From UBA2287 sp964479665 (GTDB lineage Bacteria > Bacteroidota > Bacteroidia > Bacteroidales > Tenuifilaceae), in assembly GCA_964479665.1 (NCBI GenBank), contig CAYZNN010000012.1:1-64000 (forward strand): DNA of 64,000 nucleotides. Direction: 5' to 3'. The notes under the pieces were generated by a model. The model had not been told where the DNA came from, ran no database searches, and saw nothing but the letters and a program-made list of their open reading frames with translations. Below are positions 54,714 through 62,897 of the stretch, piece after piece; position 1 is the first letter of the stretch; every line of letters starts with the position of its first letter. Position numbers and translations under genes: made by a program.

Positions 54714-55235
54714 ATGAACCAGGACAATCTATCGAAAATAAACTCGTACCTTTCTTTTAAACTGGGAGAAGAGGAATTTGCTGCACACGTTGGGAAGGTG
54801 CTCAATATTTTGGAAATGACCAAAATAACTGAAGTGCCTCGCGCCCCCGAGTACATGAAGGGCGTTATTAACCTACGAGGAACGGTTTTGCCTGTAATCG
54901 ATACCCGCATTAAGTTCGGAATGACCGCAACAGAGTATACTACAAACACATGCATTATTGTGCTCGATATTGAAATGGATGGCGAATCCGTACATGTGGG
55001 TGCTCTCGTTGATGCAGTGCAAGCAGTACTCGAAATTGATAAAGGGGCCATTATGCCACCACCCAGCATTGGCAGTAAGTACAAGTCCGATTTTATTGAA
55101 GGGGTAGCCAATATCGACGAAAAATTCATTATGATCCTTAACATGGATGCTGTTTTCTCCGCCGATGAAATAACCAGTATGAAAGATAAAACCGAGGAAA
55201 CAGAGCGTACCGAGCAAATAGAAGAGATAGGATAG
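54714..55235 (+). CDS. cheW: Chemotaxis coupling protein CheW
   Basis: A 173-residue CheW: YLSFKLGEEEFAAHVGKVLNI opens the SH3-like fold in two pieces, and the conserved VPRAPEYMKGVINLRGTVLP-type block and the FIEGVANIDEKFIMILNMD block are present. It has a short acidic C-terminal tail. It couples CheA to receptors; no receptor gene is in the cluster. It has a perfect AGGAGG site at 54701-54706 and lies 34 bases before the outer-membrane gene. Confidence 0.94.
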   Translation: MNQDNLSKINSYLSFKLGEEEFAAHVGKVLNILEMTKITEVPRAPEYMKGVINLRGTVLPVIDTRIKFGMTATEYTTNTCIIVLDIEMDGESVHVGALVDAVQAVLEIDKGAIMPPPSIGSKYKSDFIEGVANIDEKFIMILNMDAVFSADEITSMKDKTEETERTEQIEEIG

Positions 55236-55269
55236 ATGCCTAATATTAATCTTTTAGCCTAAAATACTT

Positions 55270-56538
55270 ATGATACGGACTCTGTCCATTCTTTCAGTAG
55301 TGCTTTTCGCTGGGTTTAATTTGGCCTTTGCACAGGATACCACTGAGTTAAAAAAACCGAAGGTGGAATTCAGCGGATTCCTCCGACTCGATTACTGGGC
55401 CGATACCCGATTGAATAACGAGGCGCTCGACGGGCTTTTCATTTTTTATCCACTTCCCGAGAAACTCGATGCCAATGGTAAAGATATTAATGCGGTAGGG
55501 GGGGTGAATTTTTTGGCAATGGCCACCCGACTTCGAACCAATATTACCATGCCCAAGGTTTTTAATGCCAAACCCTCGGTACTTATTGAAGCCGATTTTA
55601 CCGGACTCTCAAATAATGTTCACATGCGATTTAGGCATGCCCTGGCAAAGTTCACATGGGAATCGGGTTCGGAATTGAACCTGGGATTAACTTGGCACCC
55701 TATGTTTGTTCCCGAAGTTTTTCCCCATGTTGCCAGCCTCAATACGGGTGCTCCCTTTCAGAGTTTCTATCGAAGTCCCCAAATAACTTTTAAGCAGAGC
55801 ATAACACCCAGTTTTAAATTTATTCTGTCGGCCATTACCCAAAACGATAATAGGAATGTTGGGCCCGATGCACCAGCTGGTTCGTCGAAACTGCTGCGCC
55901 ATTCCATGATTCCCAACCTGCATGCGCAGCTGCAATATGCAAAAGGGCCTATTACCCTAGGACTGGCAACCGATTATAAGAACCTTCGGCCTTTACTCTC
56001 GGTAAAGTCGCTCACACAAACACCAGCACCAGAGTACGTTACTAATGAGCGAATTATAGGACTCAGCTACATGGGCTATTTCAAATACCAAAGCGGATTG
56101 TTTACTGCAAAGTTTAAGGGTATGTATGGTCAGAATTTGGGCGAGCACCTACTTTTGGGAGGTTATGCAGTTACCTCAATCGATAGCCTAACGGGTATTC
56201 AGCATTACACTCCGGTCAATCACGTTTTTGGACATGTTAATATAACCTACGGAAAAACCTTCATGCCCGGCATTTTCATGGGCTATGCAAAAAATTTGGG
56301 TGCTAGCAAAAATGTTATCGACGACAAGCGTGTTTATGGTAGAGGCATGGATATAGAGTACTTATATCGAATTGCCCCCAATGTTACCTTTAGGAATAAG
56401 AATTTAAGCATAATGAGTGAGGTTGAGTATACTGTTGCAGCAACAGGCCAAATTGAGGTTAGCAACAGAGCCAAAGTTGTAAATTCCAAAGAAACTGCCA
56501 ATACTCGTTTTCTGGTAATGATTCAGTACGATTTCTAG
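55270..56538 (+). CDS. Outer-membrane beta-barrel (porin-like, DcaP-type) protein in the chemosensory cluster
   Basis: A 422-residue protein with a signal peptide ending in FAQ (about residue 22) and a mature part with alternating amphipathic strands and a final aromatic (QYDF). The opening KVEFSGFLRLDYWADTR is like DcaP-type trimeric porins; I cannot name it further. No TonB box or plug is seen. It sits between cheW and cheR, with 34 and 12 bases of spacing, so it is a cluster member. Its role may be uptake of, or contact with, the sensed compound. Confidence 0.8.
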   Translation: MIRTLSILSVVLFAGFNLAFAQDTTELKKPKVEFSGFLRLDYWADTRLNNEALDGLFIFYPLPEKLDANGKDINAVGGVNFLAMATRLRTNITMPKVFNAKPSVLIEADFTGLSNNVHMRFRHALAKFTWESGSELNLGLTWHPMFVPEVFPHVASLNTGAPFQSFYRSPQITFKQSITPSFKFILSAITQNDNRNVGPDAPAGSSKLLRHSMIPNLHAQLQYAKGPITLGLATDYKNLRPLLSVKSLTQTPAPEYVTNERIIGLSYMGYFKYQSGLFTAKFKGMYGQNLGEHLLLGGYAVTSIDSLTGIQHYTPVNHVFGHVNITYGKTFMPGIFMGYAKNLGASKNVIDDKRVYGRGMDIEYLYRIAPNVTFRNKNLSIMSEVEYTVAATGQIEVSNRAKVVNSKETANTRFLVMIQYDF

Positions 56539-56550
56539 TTTTTAAGACGA

Positions 56551-57405
56551 ATGGACCCTAAAATTAACGATTTATTTAGGGCACAGCTCACCAACGAGGA
56601 GTTCGATAAACTAAGCCGCTTCATTTATAAGGAGAGCGGTATTAAAATGCCTCCCGTAAAAAGAGTTATGCTTCAAAGCCGTTTGCAAAAACGGCTAAGG
56701 GAGCTCAATATGACCAATTTTAAGGAGTACTGCGAGTACGTTTTTAGCCGCGAGGGCCTCAATAACGAAATTATTCATATGCTCGACGTGGTAAGTACCA
56801 ATAAAACCGATTTTTTTCGCGAACCCGTTCATTTCGAATTTTTACAGGATATTGTATTGCCCGAATTTGTTGGGCAACGTTCCTTGGGGAGAACAATAAA
56901 AGTGTGGAGTGCAGGTTGCTCAAGTGGCGAAGAACCCTATACCATTGCCATTGTGCTCGCCGAATTTGCAGAGCAGAATTTGGGATTCGACTTCTCTATA
57001 CTTGGCACCGATATTTCAACCCAAATTCTTCAGAAGGCCATCGATGCAGTTTACAAAGAGGATCGTGTTGCCATCATTCCGCTGGAACTGAAACGTAAGC
57101 ACCTGCTTCGAAGCAAGGACCGAAACAACCCTACGGTTAAAATTGGCCCCCATTTGCGCAAGAAGGTTCGCTTCGGACGCCTAAACTTTATGGATTCGCA
57201 GTACGACATTGCCGAAACTTTCGATGTGGTATTCTGTAGGAATGTTCTCATATATTTCGACCGTGAAACACAGGAGCGAGTAATCGCTAAACTGTGCGAA
57301 AAACTTAGAGTAGGTGGCTATTTCTTTTTGGGGCATTCCGAGTCGATAATGAATATGAACCTTCCGCTGAAGCAAATAAAACCTACCATTTTCCAACGCA
57401 TATAG
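56551..57405 (+). CDS. cheR: Chemotaxis protein methyltransferase CheR
   Basis: A 284-residue SAM-dependent methyltransferase. The helical N-terminal domain (about 1-75) is followed by the catalytic domain with VVSTNKTDFFREPVHF, VWSAGCSSGEEPYTIA (SAM site), and CRNVLIYFD. It would methylate glutamates of receptors. No TPRs are present. The target receptor is not in this window; CheR, CheB and CheD being present implies a methylated receptor exists elsewhere or an atypical target. Confidence 0.95.
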   Translation: MDPKINDLFRAQLTNEEFDKLSRFIYKESGIKMPPVKRVMLQSRLQKRLRELNMTNFKEYCEYVFSREGLNNEIIHMLDVVSTNKTDFFREPVHFEFLQDIVLPEFVGQRSLGRTIKVWSAGCSSGEEPYTIAIVLAEFAEQNLGFDFSILGTDISTQILQKAIDAVYKEDRVAIIPLELKRKHLLRSKDRNNPTVKIGPHLRKKVRFGRLNFMDSQYDIAETFDVVFCRNVLIYFDRETQERVIAKLCEKLRVGGYFFLGHSESIMNMNLPLKQIKPTIFQRI

Positions 57406-57438
57406 CCTTTCAAAATTAACCCTAGACCTAGATAAACC

Positions 57439-58341
57439 ATGGGACACTCAATAACCGACGACGAACTGTTAAGCGAGCTCAAACGCCGATTCGAACAGAA
57501 TAAAACCTCCCTGAAGGAACTAAAAAACCTGAACGATGAGCTTAAACTGGTGAATAAGAAATTGGAGGAATCGGAATCGCTTAAGAGCCATTTTATTTCC
57601 AACATTACCAACGAAATCATTAATCCTTTCACATCCATACTGGGGCTTTCTAAAGCCATTCTGTCTGTCGATAAAGAGAACTGGAAAAAGGTGATAACCA
57701 TGGTTGCTCTCATCCATTCCGAAGCCTTTAACCTCGATTTTCAGTTCCGCAACATATTTGTTGCAGCCAAAATTGAAGCAGGCGAAATTTTCCCCGAAAC
57801 GCTTAATGTAGATGTGGAAAACCTGATTGAGAGTGTTGTTGAGTCGTTCAAATTCGAAGCAAAAAAGAAGAAGTTGGTAATCATTCATCGGTTTAAGGCC
57901 AAAACTCGCGATGGCAACTCGTTCGTATTCAAAACCGACCCAGAAAAACTGAAACTTGTTTTGGCCAACCTGCTAAGTAACGCCATAAACTTCAGCTTCG
58001 AGGGTGGTGAAATTGAACTGACCACTTGGGTTGAGGATAGCTGTTTAAAAATTTCGGTTCGCGATCATGGTATTGGTATAAGCAAAGAGAATCAAAAAAT
58101 TATTTTCGATCGATTTAAGCGTCTCGATTCGGGAATTAATTCGCTTAACAGGGGGCATGGATTGGGGCTATCGGTAAATAAGGCTATTCTCGACATGCTA
58201 AATGGTAAAATAAATATTGAAAGCGTATTGGGTAAAGGAGCTTGCTTCACCATCACAATTCCCGAAGCGCAGGCTCAAGCTACCGATTTTGCCTCCGATG
58301 CAAACGAAACTTTCTTCGATACCGACGAGGAAGTTTTTTAA
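57439..58341 (+). CDS. Histidine kinase homologue lacking the phospho-accepting His
   Basis: A 300-residue cytosolic protein. An N-terminal coiled coil (about 8-50) leads to the dimerisation helix with FISNITNEIINPFTSI, where Asn58 stands in the place of the H-box His (normally SHELRTPL-like). The ATPase domain is intact: NLLSNAINF (N-box), RDHGIGIS (G1) and GHGLGLSV (G2). It can probably bind ATP but not autophosphorylate on the usual site, so it may act as a pseudokinase or phosphatase. It sits between cheR and cheD with close spacing (33 and 9 bases). Confidence 0.84.
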   Translation: MGHSITDDELLSELKRRFEQNKTSLKELKNLNDELKLVNKKLEESESLKSHFISNITNEIINPFTSILGLSKAILSVDKENWKKVITMVALIHSEAFNLDFQFRNIFVAAKIEAGEIFPETLNVDVENLIESVVESFKFEAKKKKLVIIHRFKAKTRDGNSFVFKTDPEKLKLVLANLLSNAINFSFEGGEIELTTWVEDSCLKISVRDHGIGISKENQKIIFDRFKRLDSGINSLNRGHGLGLSVNKAILDMLNGKINIESVLGKGACFTITIPEAQAQATDFASDANETFFDTDEEVF

Positions 58342-58350
58342 CCAGAAGCC

Positions 58351-58833
58351 ATGGACGAGCTGGGAACTCACTTTCTATATCCCGCTGCGCTTTACGCCAG
58401 CAAAGCGCCAACAAAGGTTTCAACCATTTTGGGCTCTTGCGTTGCTGTATGCCTTTACGATCCAATCCTCAAAATTGGCGGAATAAACCATTTCATGCTT
58501 CCGTACTGGAACGGGCAGGGTTTGGCTAGCCCTAAATATGGCAATATAGCCATTGAGAAACTCATTGAAAAAATGCTTTCATTCGGTTCACTCAAGTCGA
58601 ATCTAAAAGCTAAGGTTTTTGGGGGTGGAGAAGTAATTGAAACCAATATAACCCAATTTCATATTGGCGAGCGAAACATTAGGGTAGCTATTGAAATGCT
58701 TCAAGAATTTAACATTCCGGTAGTTGCCAAGAGCTTGGGGGGGAAGTTGGGTCGGAAAATCGAGTTTACAACCGATACGGGTGAAGTACGCCAGAAATAT
58801 ATTGAAAAAACCCAAATCCAAATTTCTACTTAA
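58351..58833 (+). CDS. cheD: Chemoreceptor glutamine deamidase CheD
   Basis: A 160-residue CheD. The catalytic Cys is Cys30 in ILGSCVAVCL, His47 is in GINHFMLP, and the usual Thr position (six before the Cys) is Ser24, with Thr25 next to it. It deamidates receptor Gln to Glu. CheC, its usual partner and CheY-P phosphatase, is absent here. It lies 9 bases after the pseudokinase gene. cheB follows after 39 bases. Confidence 0.94.
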   Translation: MDELGTHFLYPAALYASKAPTKVSTILGSCVAVCLYDPILKIGGINHFMLPYWNGQGLASPKYGNIAIEKLIEKMLSFGSLKSNLKAKVFGGGEVIETNITQFHIGERNIRVAIEMLQEFNIPVVAKSLGGKLGRKIEFTTDTGEVRQKYIEKTQIQIST

Positions 58834-58872
58834 AAGCAGATTTGCTAGATTTGTAAAAAACACATAGGATTT

Positions 58873-59949
58873 ATGGAGGTTAAAGTTCGGGTACTCATTG
58901 TTGACGATTCGGCGGTTGTTCGGCAAACACTTAGCCAAATTATTGAATCCGACCCACAACTTGAGGTAATGGGCGCAGCCTCCGATCCGTTTTTTGCTGC
59001 CAAAAAAATTGCCGAAGAGGTACCCGACGTCATTACCCTCGACGTGGAAATGCCCCGAATGGATGGGCTTACTTTCCTCAAAAAAATCATGTCGCAGCAC
59101 CCTATTCCAGTAGTAATTATTTCGAGTTTAACAGCCCAAGGCACCGAAACGGGCCTCAAAGCCCTTGAACTGGGGGCAGTTGAAATAATTACTAAACCCC
59201 AAATGAATACTAAAACATTCTTTGAGGAGTCGCGCATTCGGATTTGCGATGCCATAAAAAGTGCTGCTCAAGCCAAGTTGAAACGACGGAGAATAGAAAC
59301 TGAACCCATTTATGTTCCCCCAAAATTATCGGCCGATGCAGTTATTGCCCCTGTAACGGGCAATTTAAGCATGATAAAAACAACCGAAATTGTAGTTGCC
59401 GTTGGTGCTTCTACCGGAGGTACCGAAGCATTAACTACTTTTTTGCAGGCCATGCCTCTCGACACCCCCGGCATAGTTATAGTTCAGCACATGCCCGAAA
59501 AGTTTACAACCTCTTTTGCCAATAGGCTCAACGAAATTTGTAAAATTACAGTTAAAGAGGCCGAAAATGGTGATAGTGTTATTAGGGGTCGCGCACTTAT
59601 TGCTCCTGGCAACTTCCATATGTTGCTCAAGCGAAGTGGTGCTCGCTACTATGTTGAGGTTAAAGAGGGTCCGCTGGTCAATAGGCATCGACCCTCGGTA
59701 GACGTGCTCTTTCGCAGCACCGCAAGGTACGCAGGGGCTAATGCTATTGGAGTAATAATGACCGGAATGGGGGGCGATGGTGCCCGGGGGCTCCTTGAAA
59801 TGAAGCAAGCTGGTGCCAAAACCATTGCTCAGGATGAGAAAACATGTGTAGTATTTGGAATGCCCAAAGAGGCAATAAAACTGGGGGCAGTCGATAAAGT
59901 ATTACCTCTCGAAGCCATAGCACCTTATGTTATAAGACCCATAGGGTAA
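58873..59949 (+). CDS. cheB: Chemotaxis protein-glutamate methylesterase CheB
   Basis: A 358-residue CheB. The N-terminal receiver has Asp57 in ITLDVEMPRMDG and the acid pocket D11-D12. The linker is long (about 130-165). The C-terminal esterase has Ser180 in VGASTGGTEAL, His206 in VQHMPEKF and Asp302 in MTGMGGDGA. It removes receptor methyl groups and is activated by CheA. It is the last Che gene before the GAF-PAS protein; a 138-base gap follows with no clear terminator. Confidence 0.95.
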   Translation: MEVKVRVLIVDDSAVVRQTLSQIIESDPQLEVMGAASDPFFAAKKIAEEVPDVITLDVEMPRMDGLTFLKKIMSQHPIPVVIISSLTAQGTETGLKALELGAVEIITKPQMNTKTFFEESRIRICDAIKSAAQAKLKRRRIETEPIYVPPKLSADAVIAPVTGNLSMIKTTEIVVAVGASTGGTEALTTFLQAMPLDTPGIVIVQHMPEKFTTSFANRLNEICKITVKEAENGDSVIRGRALIAPGNFHMLLKRSGARYYVEVKEGPLVNRHRPSVDVLFRSTARYAGANAIGVIMTGMGGDGARGLLEMKQAGAKTIAQDEKTCVVFGMPKEAIKLGAVDKVLPLEAIAPYVIRPIG

Positions 59950-60087
59950 TTAGCAGCAGTTTTTCGGCTTAACCTTTTTTGAATAAAGCCCGAACTATTA
60001 CCCTTGGGTGCCTGCAAAGCTATTTTTTTAGCAACATGTTGGAGTTGTTAAGAAATAATACCTATTTTTAGTCAAATTTTTTGCACT

Positions 60088-62370
60088 ATGCACGGTAACT
60101 ATTCTAAGTGGTTTGTATTCCGCTACACCATTTTGGGTTTTGGAATTGGACTAATCTTTCTGTTTATTGCGCTATTTATACAAGCTTTCTCTTCCGATTT
60201 GGCAGTGTCATTCGATGGCTTTATAGAGGCTCACCGCAGAGCCCCCTCGTTCTTTATTATCGACATGGCACCCTTTGTACTGGCTATAGTTTTCTATTAT
60301 GCCTCCCGATATATATCTTCCTATCAAACCGATAATACAAAATACATTGAGCATGAACAGTCGCATCAGCGGAAACTTTACCGATTTGTTGAGAAGCTGC
60401 GCACTGGTGAAATTGATGCCGAATATAATCCCGAAGAAACCGACGTGCTAGGGAAAGCCATTGTGAACCTTCGCAACACACTGAAAAAAAGCACAGAGGA
60501 AGAGCAAGTAAGACGCACTGAGGACGAGCAACGCCGCTGGACTGCTGAGGGTTTAGCCATGTTTGGTGAGATTCTCCGTTCGGAGAAAGATAACATCGAC
60601 GATCTTTCCTACCTCATAGTCAGCAATCTGGTTAAATATATCGATGCTAATCAGGGTGGTTTCTACCTGCTCGACGATAACGACCCAGGCAATAAATTCT
60701 TCCAACTTACCGCTTGCTATGCATATGAGCGAAGAAAATATGCCGATGCAAGAATTAACTGGGGCGAAGGTTTAGTAGGCGCATGCGCCTTGGAAAAGGA
60801 AACCACCATACTGAAAAAAATTCCCGATTCGTACCTGAAAATAACATCGGGACTGGGACAGGCCAACCCCTCGTACCTTATTCTGGTTCCCCTGAAAGTT
60901 AACGATGAGGTTCATGGTGTTCTCGAGTTAGCCTCATTCAAACCGCTCGATAAGTTTAAAATTGAGTTTATTGAGAAGGTAGCCGAGAGCATAGCCTCAA
61001 CCATTTCGAGCGTTAAAATTAATTTGCGTACCTCCCGTTTACTTAAGGAGTCGCAGGAAAGGGCCGATGCTTTTAGAATGCAGGAGGAGCAGTTACGCCA
61101 GAATATGGAGGAATTGCAGGCAACCCAGGAGGAAGCAACCCGCCAGGCCGACAAGTTCATAACCTTTACCAATTCGGTAAATCATACCCTTATACGGGCC
61201 GAGTACGATGTGAATGGCGTTTTACTCTATGCCAATACCAAGTTTCTTCAGAAGTTGGAATACCCCTCCAATTCCGACGTGGAGGGAAAGCATATTTCCA
61301 TGTTTATTAATAAAAAAGACCGGGTTTGGTTTGAGGAGATTTGGGAAAGTTTGGCCCGGGGTGGGCACCACTTCGAGGGCGATATGAAACATGTTACCCG
61401 CACAGGTAAAGACTTGTGGACCATAGCTACTTACACTTGCATGCGCAACCCCAACGGAGCCGTTGAAAAAATTCTATTTCTTGCCATAGATACTACCGAG
61501 CAGAAAAGCCAGAGTCTCGATTTCGAGGGACAAATTGAAGCGCTCAACCGTTCGTCCATAAAAAGCGAATTCACACCAACAGGCGATGTTATTGATGTGA
61601 ACGATAAATTTCAGCAGGTATTCGGTTGGGGTTTGGCTGAAGCCAAAACACGAAACGTGTTCGATTTTGTGAATGAGAGCGATAAGAAATTCCTCGAACG
61701 AATTTGGGACGATGTAACCCACGGAATGCCCTTTGAAGGTCAATTGAAAATGCACACCAAGTCAGGGGTAGAAAAATGGTTCCGAGGCACATTTACGGCA
61801 GTTAACGACATGTACGGAGAGGTGGCCAAAGTTGTATTCATTGCTCACGATACAACCCGCGAGAAGATTATGGAAATGGAAACCAAGGAGCAAACCGAGC
61901 AGCTTAAAAGGCAGGAGGAAATGCTCCGTCAGAATGAGGTGGAGCTCAATCGTAAGCTCAGAGAGGCCAAAGAGGAACTTAAAACCCAGTTTAAAGAGAT
62001 TGAAAAATTCAAAATACGAGCTGAAAAAACCCTCGAAGGTTTCCTCGATGCCATTATTACAACTGATCAGGATGGCGTAGTTGAGTTTTACAACAATGCA
62101 GCCGAAGATCTGTTTGGAGTAGGCCGCGTTGAAATTATAGGGCAGAATATCCGAATGCTTTTCCCCAGCGATGCATCGGAGAAAGACGAGTTTCTTGCAG
62201 CTTACCTCGATCCAGCAAAGCCCGCAATTGTTGGACAGCGCCGCGAGGTTACCATTACAACCCGAGGTGGAGAGGAAATTCCAGTGCTAATGCTTATATC
62301 CGAGGCTAAAATTGGTCGCGAACATACCTTTACAGCATTCATTCAGAATATTTCGGTGGATCTGTTTTAG
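60088..62370 (+). CDS. Membrane GAF-PAS-PAS-PAS sensor protein with no output domain
   Basis: A 760-residue protein. Two membrane spans (about 10-35 and 50-75) are followed by a HAMP-like segment (about 90-135), a GAF domain (about 165-315), a coiled coil, PAS 1 (about 355-470), PAS 2 (about 480-595), another coiled coil, and PAS 3 (about 645-755) at the extreme C-terminus. There is no kinase, cyclase or MCP hairpin. It resembles a chemoreceptor or hybrid kinase with the output missing. It may feed the Che system through protein contacts. Positions are read from motif spacing only. The stop is at 62370. Confidence 0.85.
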   Translation: MHGNYSKWFVFRYTILGFGIGLIFLFIALFIQAFSSDLAVSFDGFIEAHRRAPSFFIIDMAPFVLAIVFYYASRYISSYQTDNTKYIEHEQSHQRKLYRFVEKLRTGEIDAEYNPEETDVLGKAIVNLRNTLKKSTEEEQVRRTEDEQRRWTAEGLAMFGEILRSEKDNIDDLSYLIVSNLVKYIDANQGGFYLLDDNDPGNKFFQLTACYAYERRKYADARINWGEGLVGACALEKETTILKKIPDSYLKITSGLGQANPSYLILVPLKVNDEVHGVLELASFKPLDKFKIEFIEKVAESIASTISSVKINLRTSRLLKESQERADAFRMQEEQLRQNMEELQATQEEATRQADKFITFTNSVNHTLIRAEYDVNGVLLYANTKFLQKLEYPSNSDVEGKHISMFINKKDRVWFEEIWESLARGGHHFEGDMKHVTRTGKDLWTIATYTCMRNPNGAVEKILFLAIDTTEQKSQSLDFEGQIEALNRSSIKSEFTPTGDVIDVNDKFQQVFGWGLAEAKTRNVFDFVNESDKKFLERIWDDVTHGMPFEGQLKMHTKSGVEKWFRGTFTAVNDMYGEVAKVVFIAHDTTREKIMEMETKEQTEQLKRQEEMLRQNEVELNRKLREAKEELKTQFKEIEKFKIRAEKTLEGFLDAIITTDQDGVVEFYNNAAEDLFGVGRVEIIGQNIRMLFPSDASEKDEFLAAYLDPAKPAIVGQRREVTITTRGGEEIPVLMLISEAKIGREHTFTAFIQNISVDLF

Positions 62371-62543
62371 CAGGATTACTTTTATATTGTATTTTTCTAT
62401 TGGCCTGCCTTGCAAGAACTATTATTAAGGTTGTAAAATTAAACCCTTATATATTATTTAATCACTACTGTGCAATATAACTAGTAAAATCAGAGCTACT
62501 AGCCCTCCGTTCAGGCGGTAATCCCAGTTATAATAAAACTTCT

Positions 62544-62694
62544 GAGGCTGTCTCAAAAGTCAAAAAACAACAACTCTCTTTCTCTGAGTTTCTCTGCGAC
62601 TCCTCATCGTGTCTCTTTTTAGCAATGTTTTAAATAACTCTAAGTTCCACAGGGATGCTCACATAGAAACACCGAGGACTTTTGAGACAACCCC
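62544..62694. repeat. MITE-like repeat, copy 2
   Basis: A 151-bp element with well-kept inverted ends: GAGGCTGTCTCAAAAGTC on the left and GACTTTTGAGACAACCCC on the right (16 of 18 positions pair). It is similar over its whole length to 23824-23976. No coding capacity. The ends resemble those of IS elements that are common in Bacteroidota, so it may be moved by a transposase encoded elsewhere. Confidence 0.85.
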
Positions 62695-62832
62695 ATTTCT
62701 AGGTTTAGAACATATGAGCGTTTGTTGGCGATAGAATTAATACAAATACTTCTTACTAATTAAGACCATTTCCATTAAGACTGATTTTTTGACTTACATG
62801 TTTCCCCCTCCCTCTTAAAAGCAAAAAAAGAA

Positions 62833-62863
62833 TTGGAAGGCTTCCATTTTGTTACTATTTTTG
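62833..62863 (+). promoter_or_regulatory. Promoter of purL
   Basis: TTG (62833-62835) and TATTTTTG (62856-62863) are 20 bases apart, a good -33/-7 pair. The spacer contains a 13-base palindrome TGGAAGGCTTCCA (62834-62846) that overlaps the -33 element and could be an operator. Confidence 0.65.
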
Positions 62864-62897
62864 AACGGATTTTCAAAACCCTTTCATACAGCAAAAC

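Larger units (their letters stand above)
62371..62897. other. Gene-free stretch with MITE-like repeat and purL promoter
   Basis: No coding frame is supported between the GAF-PAS gene and purL. It holds MITE-like repeat copy 2 (62544-62694) and the purL promoter with an embedded palindrome (62833-62863). The first about 170 bases show nothing recognisable. Confidence 0.7.

Noticed and set aside
59950..60087. Possible terminator after cheB
   Set aside because: TTCGGCTT and AAAGCCCGAA can pair only with a bulge and without a proper T run.
62371..62543. Possible small gene or RNA after the GAF-PAS gene
   Set aside because: No open frame of use, no clear fold and no known motif was found.
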